Shown piece by piece: positions 53,027 through 61,099 of a DNA stretch of 64,000 nt. The DNA lies in NCBI RefSeq assembly GCF_036788415.1, contig NZ_DAIQNN010000009.1, forward strand, positions 1 through 64,000, in the 5' to 3' direction. The translations under genes were made by a program, and so were the position numbers. How positions within the stretch are numbered: the stretch's first letter is position 1; every line of letters starts with the position of its first letter. The notes beneath the pieces were generated by a model. The model made no database searches, was not told the DNA's origin, and saw only the letters and a program-made list of their open reading frames with translations. Source of the stretch: Rubrimonas sp036788415. GTDB lineage: Bacteria > Pseudomonadota > Alphaproteobacteria > Rhodobacterales > Rhodobacteraceae.

Positions 53027-53538
53027 GACCCGCCCTCGCCCTCGCCGCGCTTGCGCTCGCCGGCTGCGCCGACAGCGTGCGAGTGTTCAACGCCTCGCCG
53101 ATCCCGCAGCACCGCGCCGACATCTCGCGCGCGGCGACCGGGGGGATTCAGGCGCTCGAAGTGCATGGGGCGCCGCCGGACGGCGCCGCGCCGGAGGCGG
53201 TGGCGGCGGCGACGACCGGCCCCGCCGGCTTTCGCCCGACCCGCTACGCGCTGGCCGCTCCCGGTGAGGGCGGCCTGCGCACCGTGTTCGAGTTCGGCGG
53301 GGCGGCGGGCGGCCAGGCCAGTTGCCGCGCGCCGCGGGGGAGCGCGCAGGCGCCCGGCGCCGACATGCAGATCGCCGCGACCCTGTGTCAGGGGAGCGGC
53401 GACGTCTCGACCGCCACGCTGCGCGCGCCGGGGGTGGCGGGGCCGTCCTCTCCGGGCTATGAGGCCGCGGTTCGCGCGTTGCTGCGCGAGTTGCTGACGC
53501 CGGAGCGGCCGCAGATGTTCCCCCGGTTCCTGAGGTAG
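53023..53538 (+). CDS. lipoprotein of unknown function (paralogue 1)
   Basis: A 171-residue predicted lipoprotein: a short signal peptide ends in the lipobox LAGC (Cys 15). The mature part is Ala/Gly-rich with conserved segments GGLRTVFEFGG and IAATLCQGSGDVSTATLRAPG. The next gene encodes a homologous protein. The ATG overlaps the parE stop, so it is translationally coupled to topoisomerase IV. Function unknown. Confidence 0.8.
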   Translation: MRPALALAALALAGCADSVRVFNASPIPQHRADISRAATGGIQALEVHGAPPDGAAPEAVAAATTGPAGFRPTRYALAAPGEGGLRTVFEFGGAAGGQASCRAPRGSAQAPGADMQIAATLCQGSGDVSTATLRAPGVAGPSSPGYEAAVRALLRELLTPERPQMFPRFLR

Positions 53539-53547
53539 GAGAGCGGG

Positions 53548-54060
53548 ATGCTTCGCAGGATCAGCGCCGCCGTCGCCGCCCTCGCCGCCGCCCTGCTCGG
53601 CGGGTGCGATCAGGCGCCGTTCGTCATCTCCCGCGTCGACGTGATCCATCAGGGCCTGTCCTCGACGATCCGCAGCGCCGGTCAGGCCTTCGTCGAGAGC
53701 CATGGCCGCCCCTTCGCCGGCGTCGCGCCCGAGGAGATCGCCGCGCGCCTGAGTCTGCCGGCCTCCTATCCGACCGGCTTCCGCTTCGTCGCGCGCGAGC
53801 CCGGACCTGCGCGAGACGGGCTGCGGCTGGTGCTGCATTTCAATCCCGAAGGCCCCCCGAACGGCATCGCCGATTGCGACCGCGTAGCCGAAGCGCGGAC
53901 GCTGGCGCCCGCGCTCACAGGGTTCCGCGTGACCGCGACCTGGTGTCAGGGATCGCGCCCGCTCGTCACCGGCTTCCTGGAGGCCCCGCGGACCGAGGCC
54001 GACGATCCGGCGGGCTTCGCCCATGTCATGGCGCAGCTGATCCGCGCGATCACCGCCTGA
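53548..54060 (+). CDS. lipoprotein of unknown function (paralogue 2)
   Basis: A 170-residue predicted lipoprotein with signal peptide and Cys20 in LLGGC. The segments DGLRLVLHFNPEG, VTATWCQGSRPLVTGFLEAPR and a C-terminal helix align with the preceding lipoprotein, including two cysteines (DC and WCQGS). The gap to paralogue 1 is nine bases. Proximity to parE and smc may be chance or reflect co-expression; function is unknown. Confidence 0.8.
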   Translation: MLRRISAAVAALAAALLGGCDQAPFVISRVDVIHQGLSSTIRSAGQAFVESHGRPFAGVAPEEIAARLSLPASYPTGFRFVAREPGPARDGLRLVLHFNPEGPPNGIADCDRVAEARTLAPALTGFRVTATWCQGSRPLVTGFLEAPRTEADDPAGFAHVMAQLIRAITA

Positions 54061-54091
54061 TCCGCATGGCGGCGCCGAAGAGGCGCCGCAA

Positions 54092-54126
54092 CATCTTGCG
54101 AAAGGAAGCGGCTCCACCGCAAGATG
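54092..54126. repeat. inverted repeat upstream of smc
   Basis: Perfect 9-bp arms (CATCTTGCG / CGCAAGATG) separated by 17 bases lie in the 104-base gap before smc. A second short palindrome, GGCGCC-GAAGA-GGCGCC, is at 54071-54087. Together they could end the lipoprotein transcript or form a structured smc leader. Confidence 0.5.
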
Positions 54127-54164
54127 CGCGCCGGGGCCGACTCGGCCCGAGGCGAGAGCGCGCG

Positions 54165-57100
54165 ATGAAGTTCGTCCGGCTCAGATTGCAGGGCTTCAAG
54201 AGCTTCGTGGACCCCACGGAGCTCTCCATCGCGGCCGGGCTGACCGGCGTGGTGGGCCCGAACGGCTGCGGCAAGTCGAACCTGCTCGAGGCGATCCGCT
54301 GGGCGATGGGCGAGAGCTCGGCCAAGGCGATGCGCGGCGGCGAGATGGAGGACGTGATCTTCGCCGGCGCCGCGGGCCGCCCGGCGCGCGCCTTCGCCGA
54401 AGTCGCCCTCACCCTCGACAATTCCGCCCGGCGCGCCCCGCTCGCCTTCAACGACGCCGAGCGCATCGAGGTGACGCGGCGGATCGCGCGCGACGCCGGC
54501 TCGGCCTATCGCGTCAACGGGCGCGAGGCGCGGGCGCGCGACGTGCGGATGCTGTTCGCCGACGCCGCCACCGGGGCGCATTCCCCGGCGCTGGTGCGGC
54601 AGGGGCGCATCGCCGAGCTGATCGCCGCCAAGCCCACGGCGCGGCGGGCGATCCTGGAAGAGGCGGCGGGCGTGTCGGGGCTGCATCAGCGCCGCCACGA
54701 GGCGCTGCTCAAGCTCGACGCCGCCGCGCGCAACCTCGAGCGGGTGGACGAGGTGCTGGAGGGGCTCGACCAGCGCGCCGCCCAGCTCGCCCGGCAGGCC
54801 AAGCAGGCGGAGCGCTACCGCAAGCTGTCGCAGGCGCTGCGCCGGGCGGAGCTGGCGCTTCTGCTGCTGCGCTGGCGCGAGGCGGAGGCGGGGCGCGCGG
54901 AGGCCGAGCGCGCGCTCGGACAGGCGCGCGCCGACGAGGCCCGCGCGACCGCCGCCGCGCTCGCCGCCGCCCGCGCCCGCGACGCCGCCGACGCCGCCGC
55001 CCCGCCCGCGCGCGAGGAGGCGATGATCGCAGGCGCGGTGGCGCAGCGGCTGATCGTGGAGCGCGACCAGCTCGCCGCAAGGCTCGACGCGGCGAAGGCG
55101 GGGGCGCGCGACGCCGCCGCCCGGCTCGCCCAATTGCGCGCGGACGCCGAACGCGAGGACCAGCTGAACCGCGACGCCGCCGACAGCCTCGCCCGGCTCG
55201 ACGCCGAACTCGCCGAACTCGACCGGGCCGATCAGGGCCACGACGCGCGCCTCGCCGAGGCAGAGCGCGCCGCCGCCGAAACCGCCGCGGCGCTCGGCGA
55301 GGCGGAGGCCGCGCGCGAGCGTGCCGGGGCCGAGGCGGCGCAGGCCGCCGCCGCCTTCGACGCCGCCGCCCGCCGCCTCTCCGAAACCCGCGCCGCCGCC
55401 GAGCGCGCGGCCCGCGCCGCCGCCGAGGCCGAGACCGCGCATCGCGGCCTCGCCGAGCGTCTCGACGCGCTGACCGCGCAACAGGCGCAGGCGCGCGCCG
55501 CCGCCGCAACCGCCGCCGCCGCCGCGAGCGCCGCCGAGACCGCCTGCGCCGAGGCCGAGGCCCGGCGCGCCGACGCGCAAGCGGCGGAAGACGCCGCGCG
55601 CGCCGAGGCCGCCGCCGCCTCCGGCGACGCTGCGGCGCTGCGGGCGGAAGCCGCCGGCCTCGAGAAGGCGCTCGCGCGCGATGCGGGCCCAGCGGGGCGC
55701 ATCCTCGACCGCGTCCGGGTCGCCGCCGGTTTCGAAGCGGCGCTCGGGGCCGCCCTCGGCGACGATCTCGACGCGCCCGAAGTCGAGGGCGACCGCGGCG
55801 GATGGCGCGCGCTCGCGCCCATCGACGCCGCTGCGCGCGCCGCCGCCGAGCCGCTCGCCCCGCATGTCGCGGCGCCCGAGGCGCTCGCGCGCCGGCTGTC
55901 CTTCGTCGCGCTGGTCGAGAGCGTCGAGGCGGGCGACGCGCTGCATGCGGCGCTCGGCCCGGGCTGGCGGCTCGTCACGCGCGCGGGCGATCTGTGGCGC
56001 TGGGACGGGCTGCGCCGGCGCGCGGGCGAAGCGGCCAATCCCGCCGCCGCCCGCCTCGCCCAGCGCAACCGGCTCGAGGCCGCGCGCGCAGCCCTCGCCG
56101 AGGCCGAGGCGCGCGAGACCGCGACCCGCAGCGCGCTCGCCGCCGCGACCGCCGGACGCGCGCAGGCCGTCGCCGCCGACGACGCCGCCCGCGCCGCCCG
56201 CCGCAAGGCCGACGCCGCCGCCGCCGAGACCGCCCGCGCCGCCGGCGCAGCCGAGGCCGCCCTCTCCCAGGCGCAGGCCCGCGGCGACGCGCTGGCCGAG
56301 GCGCGCGCCGCCCGCGCCGCCGACGCCGAAGCCGCGCGGGCCGCCGCCGCCGAAGCGGACGCCGCACGCGCCGCCCTCGCCGATCCCGCCGCCGCGCGCG
56401 CCGCCGCCGAAGAGGCTCGCCGCGCCGTCGAGGCCGCCCGCGCCCGCGCGCTCGCCGCCGCCTCCGACGTCGAGGAGCTGCGCCGCCGCGCCGCGGGCCG
56501 CGCCCGCCGCCGCGACGCCGCGGCCCGCGAGCGCGCGGGATGGAGCGGCCGGCTCCACGCCGCCGAAACGCGCGCCGCCGATTTCGCCGCCCGCATCGCC
56601 CGCGCCGAGCGCGACGCCGCATCCGCCGCCGCAGCCCCCGCCGCCGTGGCGGCGGATCAGGAGCGCCTCGCGGCGTCCCTGCGCGACGCCGAAACCCGCC
56701 GCGCCGCCGCCGAAGACGCGCGCGCAACCGCCGAGGCCGCCCTGCGCGACGCCGCCGCCGCCGCGCGCGAGGCCGAGACCGCGGCGTCGGCCGCCCGCGA
56801 AGCCCGCGCCCGCCGCGAGGCGCTTCTGGAGGCTGAGGCGGCGCGCGCGCAGGAGGCGCTCGCCCGTCTCGCCGAGGCCGAGCCGAAAGGGCCGCAGGCC
56901 GTCGCGGAGGCGCTCGCCGACGCGCCCGACCTCCCCGACGCGGAGGCCGCCGAGATCGAGGCGGCGAAGCTGCGCCGCCAGCGCGAGGCGCTCGGGCCCG
57001 TCAACCTCCGCGCCGAGCAGGACGCCGCCGAGACCGAGGCCGAGCGTGCGGCGCTGGCCGGCGAGCGCGCCGATCTGGAGGCCGCGATCGCCAAGCTGCG

Positions 57101-57611
57101 CCAGGGCGTCGCCGAGCTGAACCGAGAGGGCCGGGCGCGCCTGCTCGCCGCTTTCGACGATGTGAACCGGACTTTCGGCGAGCTGTTCCGGCATCTTTTC
57201 GGCGGCGGCGAGGCCAATCTGGCGCTGGTGGAGAGCGACGATCCGCTGGAGGCGGGGCTCGAGATCATGGCGATGCCGCCCGGCAAGCGGCTCGGGTCGC
57301 TGTCGCTGATGTCGGGCGGCGAGCAGACGCTGACGGCGCTGGCGCTGATCTTCGCGGTGTTCCTCGTCAACCCCGCGCCGCTCTGCGTGCTCGACGAGGT
57401 GGACGCGCCGCTCGACGACGCCAATGTCGGGCGCTTCTGCGACCTGCTCGACGAGATGACCCGCCGCACCGAGACGCGGTTCCTGATCATCACCCACAAC
57501 GCCGTCACCATGAGCCGGATGGACCGGCTGTTCGGCGTGACGATGATCGAGCAGGGCGTCAGCCAGCTCGTCTCGGTCGATCTGGCGCTCGCCGCCGAGA
57601 TGGCGGGCTGA
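54165..57611 (+). CDS. smc: chromosome segregation protein SMC
   Basis: A 1148-residue condensin ATPase. Walker A GPNGCGKSN (about residue 33) and the N-terminal FKSFVDPTELSI start the protein; the C-motif LSLMSGGEQTLTALALIFAVF and Walker B LCVLDEVDAPLDDAN end it. The arms are extremely Ala/Arg/Glu-rich coiled coils with GCC/GCG repeats, reaching local GC well above the window average. The hinge is at about residues 500-615 (RILDRVRVAAGFEAALGAALGDDLDAPEV). ScpA/ScpB are not nearby. Confidence 0.96.
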   Translation: MKFVRLRLQGFKSFVDPTELSIAAGLTGVVGPNGCGKSNLLEAIRWAMGESSAKAMRGGEMEDVIFAGAAGRPARAFAEVALTLDNSARRAPLAFNDAERIEVTRRIARDAGSAYRVNGREARARDVRMLFADAATGAHSPALVRQGRIAELIAAKPTARRAILEEAAGVSGLHQRRHEALLKLDAAARNLERVDEVLEGLDQRAAQLARQAKQAERYRKLSQALRRAELALLLLRWREAEAGRAEAERALGQARADEARATAAALAAARARDAADAAAPPAREEAMIAGAVAQRLIVERDQLAARLDAAKAGARDAAARLAQLRADAEREDQLNRDAADSLARLDAELAELDRADQGHDARLAEAERAAAETAAALGEAEAARERAGAEAAQAAAAFDAAARRLSETRAAAERAARAAAEAETAHRGLAERLDALTAQQAQARAAAATAAAAASAAETACAEAEARRADAQAAEDAARAEAAAASGDAAALRAEAAGLEKALARDAGPAGRILDRVRVAAGFEAALGAALGDDLDAPEVEGDRGGWRALAPIDAAARAAAEPLAPHVAAPEALARRLSFVALVESVEAGDALHAALGPGWRLVTRAGDLWRWDGLRRRAGEAANPAAARLAQRNRLEAARAALAEAEARETATRSALAAATAGRAQAVAADDAARAARRKADAAAAETARAAGAAEAALSQAQARGDALAEARAARAADAEAARAAAAEADAARAALADPAAARAAAEEARRAVEAARARALAAASDVEELRRRAAGRARRRDAAARERAGWSGRLHAAETRAADFAARIARAERDAASAAAAPAAVAADQERLAASLRDAETRRAAAEDARATAEAALRDAAAAAREAETAASAAREARARREALLEAEAARAQEALARLAEAEPKGPQAVAEALADAPDLPDAEAAEIEAAKLRRQREALGPVNLRAEQDAAETEAERAALAGERADLEAAIAKLRQGVAELNREGRARLLAAFDDVNRTFGELFRHLFGGGEANLALVESDDPLEAGLEIMAMPPGKRLGSLSLMSGGEQTLTALALIFAVFLVNPAPLCVLDEVDAPLDDANVGRFCDLLDEMTRRTETRFLIITHNAVTMSRMDRLFGVTMIEQGVSQLVSVDLALAAEMAG

Positions 57612-57615
57612 GACC

Positions 57616-58287
57616 GTGAGGACCGTCGTCTTCGATCTCGACGGCACGCTGGCCGACACCGCGCCCGACCTGATCGGCGCGGCCAACGCGGTCGGCGCCG
57701 CGCGCGGCTGGCCGCCGCTCGACGCCCTGGCCGAGCGCCGCGTCGCCGGTCAGGGAGGGCGGGCGCTGCTGCGGCGCGCGATCGCTCTGGCGGGGCTCGC
57801 GCCCGACGAGACGCTGGTGGACGCCGCCCTGCCCGACTTTCTGGCGCTCTACGAGGCGCGCATCGCGCGCGAGACGCGGCTTTTCCCGGGCGCGGCGGAG
57901 ACGCTGGAGGGGCTCGGCGCCGCGGGCTGGCGGCTCGCGATCTGCACCAACAAGCCGCAGGGTCTGGCGGAGCGCCTGCTCGACGCGCTGGGCGTCGCCC
58001 ACCGCTTCGCCGCGGTCCTGGGGGCGGACGCCGCGCGCCCGCGCAAGCCGGATCCTGCGCATCTGCTCGAGACGATCGCGCTTGCGGGCGGCGATCCGCG
58101 CCGGGCGGTTCTCGTCGGCGACACGGCGACCGACCGCGAGACCGCCCGCGCCGCCGGCGCGCCCTGCATCCTGTGCGAATTCGGCTATGCGCTCGAGCCG
58201 CTCGCGCGCCTCGCCCCCGACGCGGTGATCGCCGATCTGCGCCAGACCGGCGCCGTCGCCGCGCGGCTGCTCGGCGAACCCCCTTGA
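57616..58287 (+). CDS. gph: phosphoglycolate phosphatase, HAD family
   Basis: A 223-residue HAD phosphatase with nucleophile motif FDLDGTLADT, CTNKP (motif II) and GDTATDRETARAAG (motif IV). The cap region matches Gph/CbbZ, which removes 2-phosphoglycolate produced by Rubisco oxygenation or DNA repair. GTG start four bases after smc stop suggests the same transcript. Confidence 0.9.
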   Translation: MRTVVFDLDGTLADTAPDLIGAANAVGAARGWPPLDALAERRVAGQGGRALLRRAIALAGLAPDETLVDAALPDFLALYEARIARETRLFPGAAETLEGLGAAGWRLAICTNKPQGLAERLLDALGVAHRFAAVLGADAARPRKPDPAHLLETIALAGGDPRRAVLVGDTATDRETARAAGAPCILCEFGYALEPLARLAPDAVIADLRQTGAVAARLLGEPP

Positions 58288-58322
58288 CGCGCCGGGGCCG
58301 CGCGCCCTAGATGCCCCGCACC

Positions 58323-58398
58323 GGGCGGTTAGCTCAGTTGGTAGAGCACAGTGTTCACATCGCTGGGGTCACTGGTTCGAGCCCAGTACCGCCCACCA
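58323..58398 (+). tRNA. tRNA-Val (anticodon CAC)
   Basis: A complete cloverleaf: acceptor GGGCGGT pairs with ACCGCCC, D-arm GCTCAGTTGGTAGAGC, anticodon stem CAGTG/CGCTG with loop TTCACAT (anticodon CAC, decoding GTG), T-arm ACTGG-TTCGAGC-CCAGT, then discriminator A and encoded CCA. No integrase or attachment-site repeat is visible next to it. Confidence 0.97.
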
Positions 58399-58550
58399 TC
58401 TTCCTCACTCCGGAACGAAAGCCGCTCGCCGACCCGGCGAGACCCTGCGAAGCGTTGTCGCAGCGCGACGGCGCGCCGCAGCGCGGCCCTTGCGGCGCGC
58501 GGCGCACGGCGCGACGCTCGCGCCATGGTGAGGCGCGAGGGGAGTGCGTC

Positions 58551-58898
58551 ATGCGCAAGGCTGAGGATGCTGGCGAGCGGCGGTGGCGCTCGGCGACCTG
58601 GACTCAGAGGCGTGCGGGGATGCTGGCGGGGGGCGCGGTCGTCGCGCTAGGCGCAGCCCTCGCGGCGGCGGGGCTCCTGGGGGGCGCCGCCTGGGCGCTG
58701 GCCGTTCTGATCTTCATCTCGGCGCCGGTCGCGTCGATGGCGACGGGCGCGCTCGGCGCCTGGCCCGCAGTGCTGCTCGGCCTCGGCGTCAACGCCTTCG
58801 CGATCGGCTTCGTCGTCCACAGCCTCGCCCGCTTCGCCTCCGGCGCGGAGGGGATGAGCGATCTCACCGTCCGGATTCTGGGCCGCGACCGCAGCTGA
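58551..58898 (+). CDS. small two-helix membrane protein
   Basis: A 115-residue protein with two hydrophobic helices (about residues 23-48 and 53-85) between a basic N-terminus and a short polar C-terminus (RFASGAEGMSDLTVRIL). I do not recognise the family. ATG at 58551 follows GGGGAG. It points toward the puc operon terminator and is separated from it by 13 bases. Confidence 0.6.
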   Translation: MRKAEDAGERRWRSATWTQRRAGMLAGGAVVALGAALAAAGLLGGAAWALAVLIFISAPVASMATGALGAWPAVLLGLGVNAFAIGFVVHSLARFASGAEGMSDLTVRILGRDRS

Positions 58899-58906
58899 GT
58901 TCACGG

Positions 58907-58938
58907 AAAAAGCGCGGCCCGGCTGGACCGGACCGCGC
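58907..58938 (-). terminator. intrinsic terminator of the puc operon
   Basis: On the minus strand an 11-bp GC stem (one G-T wobble, loop TCCAG) is followed directly by five T residues. It ends the transcript 20 bases after the last gene (stop at 58959), placing the repeat protein inside the puc transcription unit. Confidence 0.85.
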
Positions 58939-58958
58939 GACGTGTCGGGCCGAACCTC

Positions 58959-59345
58959 TCAGGCGCGGCGCGACAGGGTGCGCCAGCCGAGCGCGCTCGA
59001 GAACACCGTTCCGGCGCGGCCGACGGCGCTGTCGCGGTCCTTGCGCGGCGACAGCAGCGGGTAGCCGAGGAACGCCTGCGAGGCGAACCGCGCCTTGCCC
59101 ACCGCGCTGTCGCGCGTCTTGCGCGGCGAGAGCAGCGGATAGCCGAACCACTTCACGGAGACATGCCCCGCTTTGCCGACGGCGCTCGTGCGCGGACGGC
59201 GCTCCGACAGGAGCCGGATGTGGAACATGTCGGAGACGAGCGGCGAGCCCTTGGCGCGGCTCGCCGACCGGGCCGGCGGCGGCGCGGCGGCCTTGCGTTT
59301 CGCAGGCGGGGCGCTCTTCGGCGCGTCAACGTCCAGGTCGCTCAT
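58959..59345 (-). CDS. basic protein of four tandem 26-residue repeats, last gene of the puc operon
   Basis: A 128-residue, strongly basic protein. After an Ala/Pro/Lys-rich N-terminus it consists of four 26-residue units: degenerate residues 26-51, then 52-77, 78-103 and 104-128. The unit has SAVGKA at its start, an aromatic patch (WFGYP or FLGYP) and LLSPRK at its end. No signal peptide or membrane helix is seen, so it is probably cytoplasmic and may lie on the membrane surface. A strong AGAGGAGG site precedes the ATG. The size is similar to the 14-kDa LH2 gamma protein PucE of Rhodobacter capsulatus, but I cannot show homology. Codon use and GC are like the neighbours. Confidence 0.8.
   Translation of the reverse strand: MSDLDVDAPKSAPPAKRKAAAPPPARSASRAKGSPLVSDMFHIRLLSERRPRTSAVGKAGHVSVKWFGYPLLSPRKTRDSAVGKARFASQAFLGYPLLSPRKDRDSAVGRAGTVFSSALGWRTLSRRA
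58962..59270. repeat. 78-bp tandem repeats encoding the 26-residue units
   Basis: The coding region contains four 78-base units (boundaries near 59270, 59192, 59114, 59036). The second and third are most similar at DNA level, e.g. the shared CTTGCGCGGCGA segments at 59042 and 59114, pointing to in-frame duplication. Confidence 0.75.
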
Positions 59346-59454
59346 CCTTCGGGCCTCCTCTGGTTTGCTTCGGTCGATCGGCGCCCCGGCGGGTCGCCCG
59401 CCGCCACGCGCCGCCGTCTGTCGGCCCGCATCGTCGCCGGGCCTGCGTCCTGCT

Positions 59455-60921
59455 TCAACACTTGTCCACCCCTCCCGCAGTTGCGCCGACCGCCGCGACG
59501 CCTCCGCTGGCCGCGGCGCGCCGCGCCAGCGGCCAAGCCGCGAGGAGCGCGAGCGCCAGAAGGATGGCCTCTACGGCGAAGACTGCGAGATAGGGCGTCG
59601 CCAGATCGCCGATCGGCGCGGCCAGAACCACGTCGCGGATCGCGCCGCCGATGGCGATGGCGACGCCCGCCGCAGTCGTCTGCACGGCGCCCCACGCGCC
59701 GAGCGCGAGCCCGACATGGGAACGCGGCGCGGCCCGCATCGTCGCCGTCAGCGTCCCGTGCGAGAACAGCCCCGCCCCGAAGCCCGCGACCAGCGTCGCG
59801 GCGATCAGCGTCGGCGCGGCGAGCGCGGCGGCCGAGGCGAAGACCAGCGCGAAGGCTCCCACCCCGACAGCCGCGCCCCAAAGCGCGACGCTCATCGGAT
59901 TGGCCCCGGCGCTCTCGCCGGCGACGGCCGACACTCTGCGCGCCCCGGCGCCGAGCACGCGCGACGCCAGCCCGAAGCCGATCAGACTGCCGAAGGCGAG
60001 GACGACCGAGAGCCGCGTCGTCTCGGCGACGCTCATCCCCAGAACCTGCCCGCCGAAGGGCTCGAGCAGCACGTCGGCCATGCCGAAGCCGGCCGTCCCG
60101 AGCGCGATCGCGACGAGCAGCCGACGCACGGAGGCGACTTCGGTCAGGCGGCGCCAGGAATCCGCAAACCGCGGCGCGACGGCGGTCTTCATCGCCTGCG
60201 CGCGGACGCGGTCGCGCGACTCCTGCTTCCACAAGGCGATCCCGTTGAGGATCATCGTGACGACGGCGGCCCCCTGGATCACCTGGATCAACCGCGCCGG
60301 GCTGTAGGGCTCGAGCAGCAGGCCGAAAACGAAGGCGCTCGCCATCATGCCGAGCAGCAGCATGACGTACATCAGCCCCACGACCCGCGGCTGATCCTCC
60401 TCGCGCACGAGGTCGGTCGCGAGCGCGAGGCCGACCGTCTGCACCATGTGCAACCCCGCGCCGACGAGCAGGAAGGCGACCGCCGCCGCCGCCTGACCGA
60501 TCCAGGGCGAAAGATCATGCGACTCGCCGAAGCCCGACAGCACCAGCAGCGCGAAGGGCATCACGGCGAATCCGCCGAATTGCAGCAGCGTGCCCTTCCA
60601 GATGTAGGGAACGCGCCGCCAGCCGAAGGCGGAGACGTGGTTGTCGGAGCGATGGCCGATCAGCGCGCGGAACGGCGCGAACAGCACCGGCAGCGCGATC
60701 ATGATCGCGACCAGCGAGGCCGGGACGCCGAGCTCGACGATCATCACGCGGTTGAGCGTGCCGAGCATCAGCACCAGCGCCATGCCCACCGAGACCTGGA
60801 ACAGCGACAGCCGCAGGAGCCGCGACAGCGGGACATCCTCGGTCGCGACGTCGGCGAAGGGCAGGAATCTCGGCCCGAGGCGCGCGACCTGGTCGAGAGC
60901 GAAGCGGCGAAGGTCTGACAT
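59455..60921 (-). CDS. pucC: PucC, LH2 assembly/bacteriochlorophyll-handling membrane protein
   Basis: A 488-residue major-facilitator-like protein with about twelve membrane helices. The PucC/BCH family signatures LNRVMIVELGVPASLVAIMIALPVLFAPFRALIGHRSD and RRVPYIWKGTLLQFGGFAVMPFALL are clear. PucC is needed for high-level LH2 assembly, probably by delivering bacteriochlorophyll or folding the complex. It follows pucA after 178 bases that contain two hairpins. The repeat protein gene follows after 109 bases in which no gene is seen. Confidence 0.94.
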   Translation of the reverse strand: MSDLRRFALDQVARLGPRFLPFADVATEDVPLSRLLRLSLFQVSVGMALVLMLGTLNRVMIVELGVPASLVAIMIALPVLFAPFRALIGHRSDNHVSAFGWRRVPYIWKGTLLQFGGFAVMPFALLVLSGFGESHDLSPWIGQAAAAVAFLLVGAGLHMVQTVGLALATDLVREEDQPRVVGLMYVMLLLGMMASAFVFGLLLEPYSPARLIQVIQGAAVVTMILNGIALWKQESRDRVRAQAMKTAVAPRFADSWRRLTEVASVRRLLVAIALGTAGFGMADVLLEPFGGQVLGMSVAETTRLSVVLAFGSLIGFGLASRVLGAGARRVSAVAGESAGANPMSVALWGAAVGVGAFALVFASAAALAAPTLIAATLVAGFGAGLFSHGTLTATMRAAPRSHVGLALGAWGAVQTTAAGVAIAIGGAIRDVVLAAPIGDLATPYLAVFAVEAILLALALLAAWPLARRAAASGGVAAVGATAGGVDKC

Positions 60922-60954
60922 GACGGCCCCGGCCGGTGTTCATGCAAGCGGCGA

Positions 60955-60972
60955 GGCGCGTCGCAACGCGCC
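60955..60972 (-). promoter_or_regulatory. intercistronic stem-loop in the pucA-pucC gap (distal)
   Basis: Perfect 7-bp arms (GGCGCGT / ACGCGCC) with a four-base loop. Stem-loops between pucA and pucC are known to stabilise the antenna mRNA and lower downstream expression in other species. Confidence 0.6.
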
Positions 60973-60991
60973 CCGCCACGGGCGCAGCAGC

Positions 60992-61009
60992 GCGAGGCTC
61001 AAGCCTCGC
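60992..61009 (-). promoter_or_regulatory. intercistronic stem-loop in the pucA-pucC gap (proximal)
   Basis: Palindrome with 8-bp arms (GCGAGGCT / AGCCTCGC) 90 bases after the pucA stop. No T-run follows, so it is more likely an RNA-processing/stabilising element than a full terminator. Confidence 0.65.
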
Positions 61010-61099
61010 TGGCGAGGTCCGAAGGCGTGGGCCGACGGGTCTCGCCCCATCTTCCGGCCCCTCACCCGCGCCGACACGGCGACGCGGGGCGGGCGGCGA

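Noticed and set aside
55232..56836. Several long open frames in both strands over smc
   Set aside because: They are Arg/Ala/Pro-rich products of GCC/GCG-rich coiled-coil coding; the SMC frame has all ATPase motifs.
58323..58550. tRNA-Val as the attachment site of a genomic island
   Set aside because: No integrase, direct repeat of the tRNA 3' end, or change in base composition follows.
58311..58898. Longer form of the small membrane protein beginning in the tRNA
   Set aside because: It would translate through tRNA-Val; the ATG at 58551 has its own ribosome-binding site.
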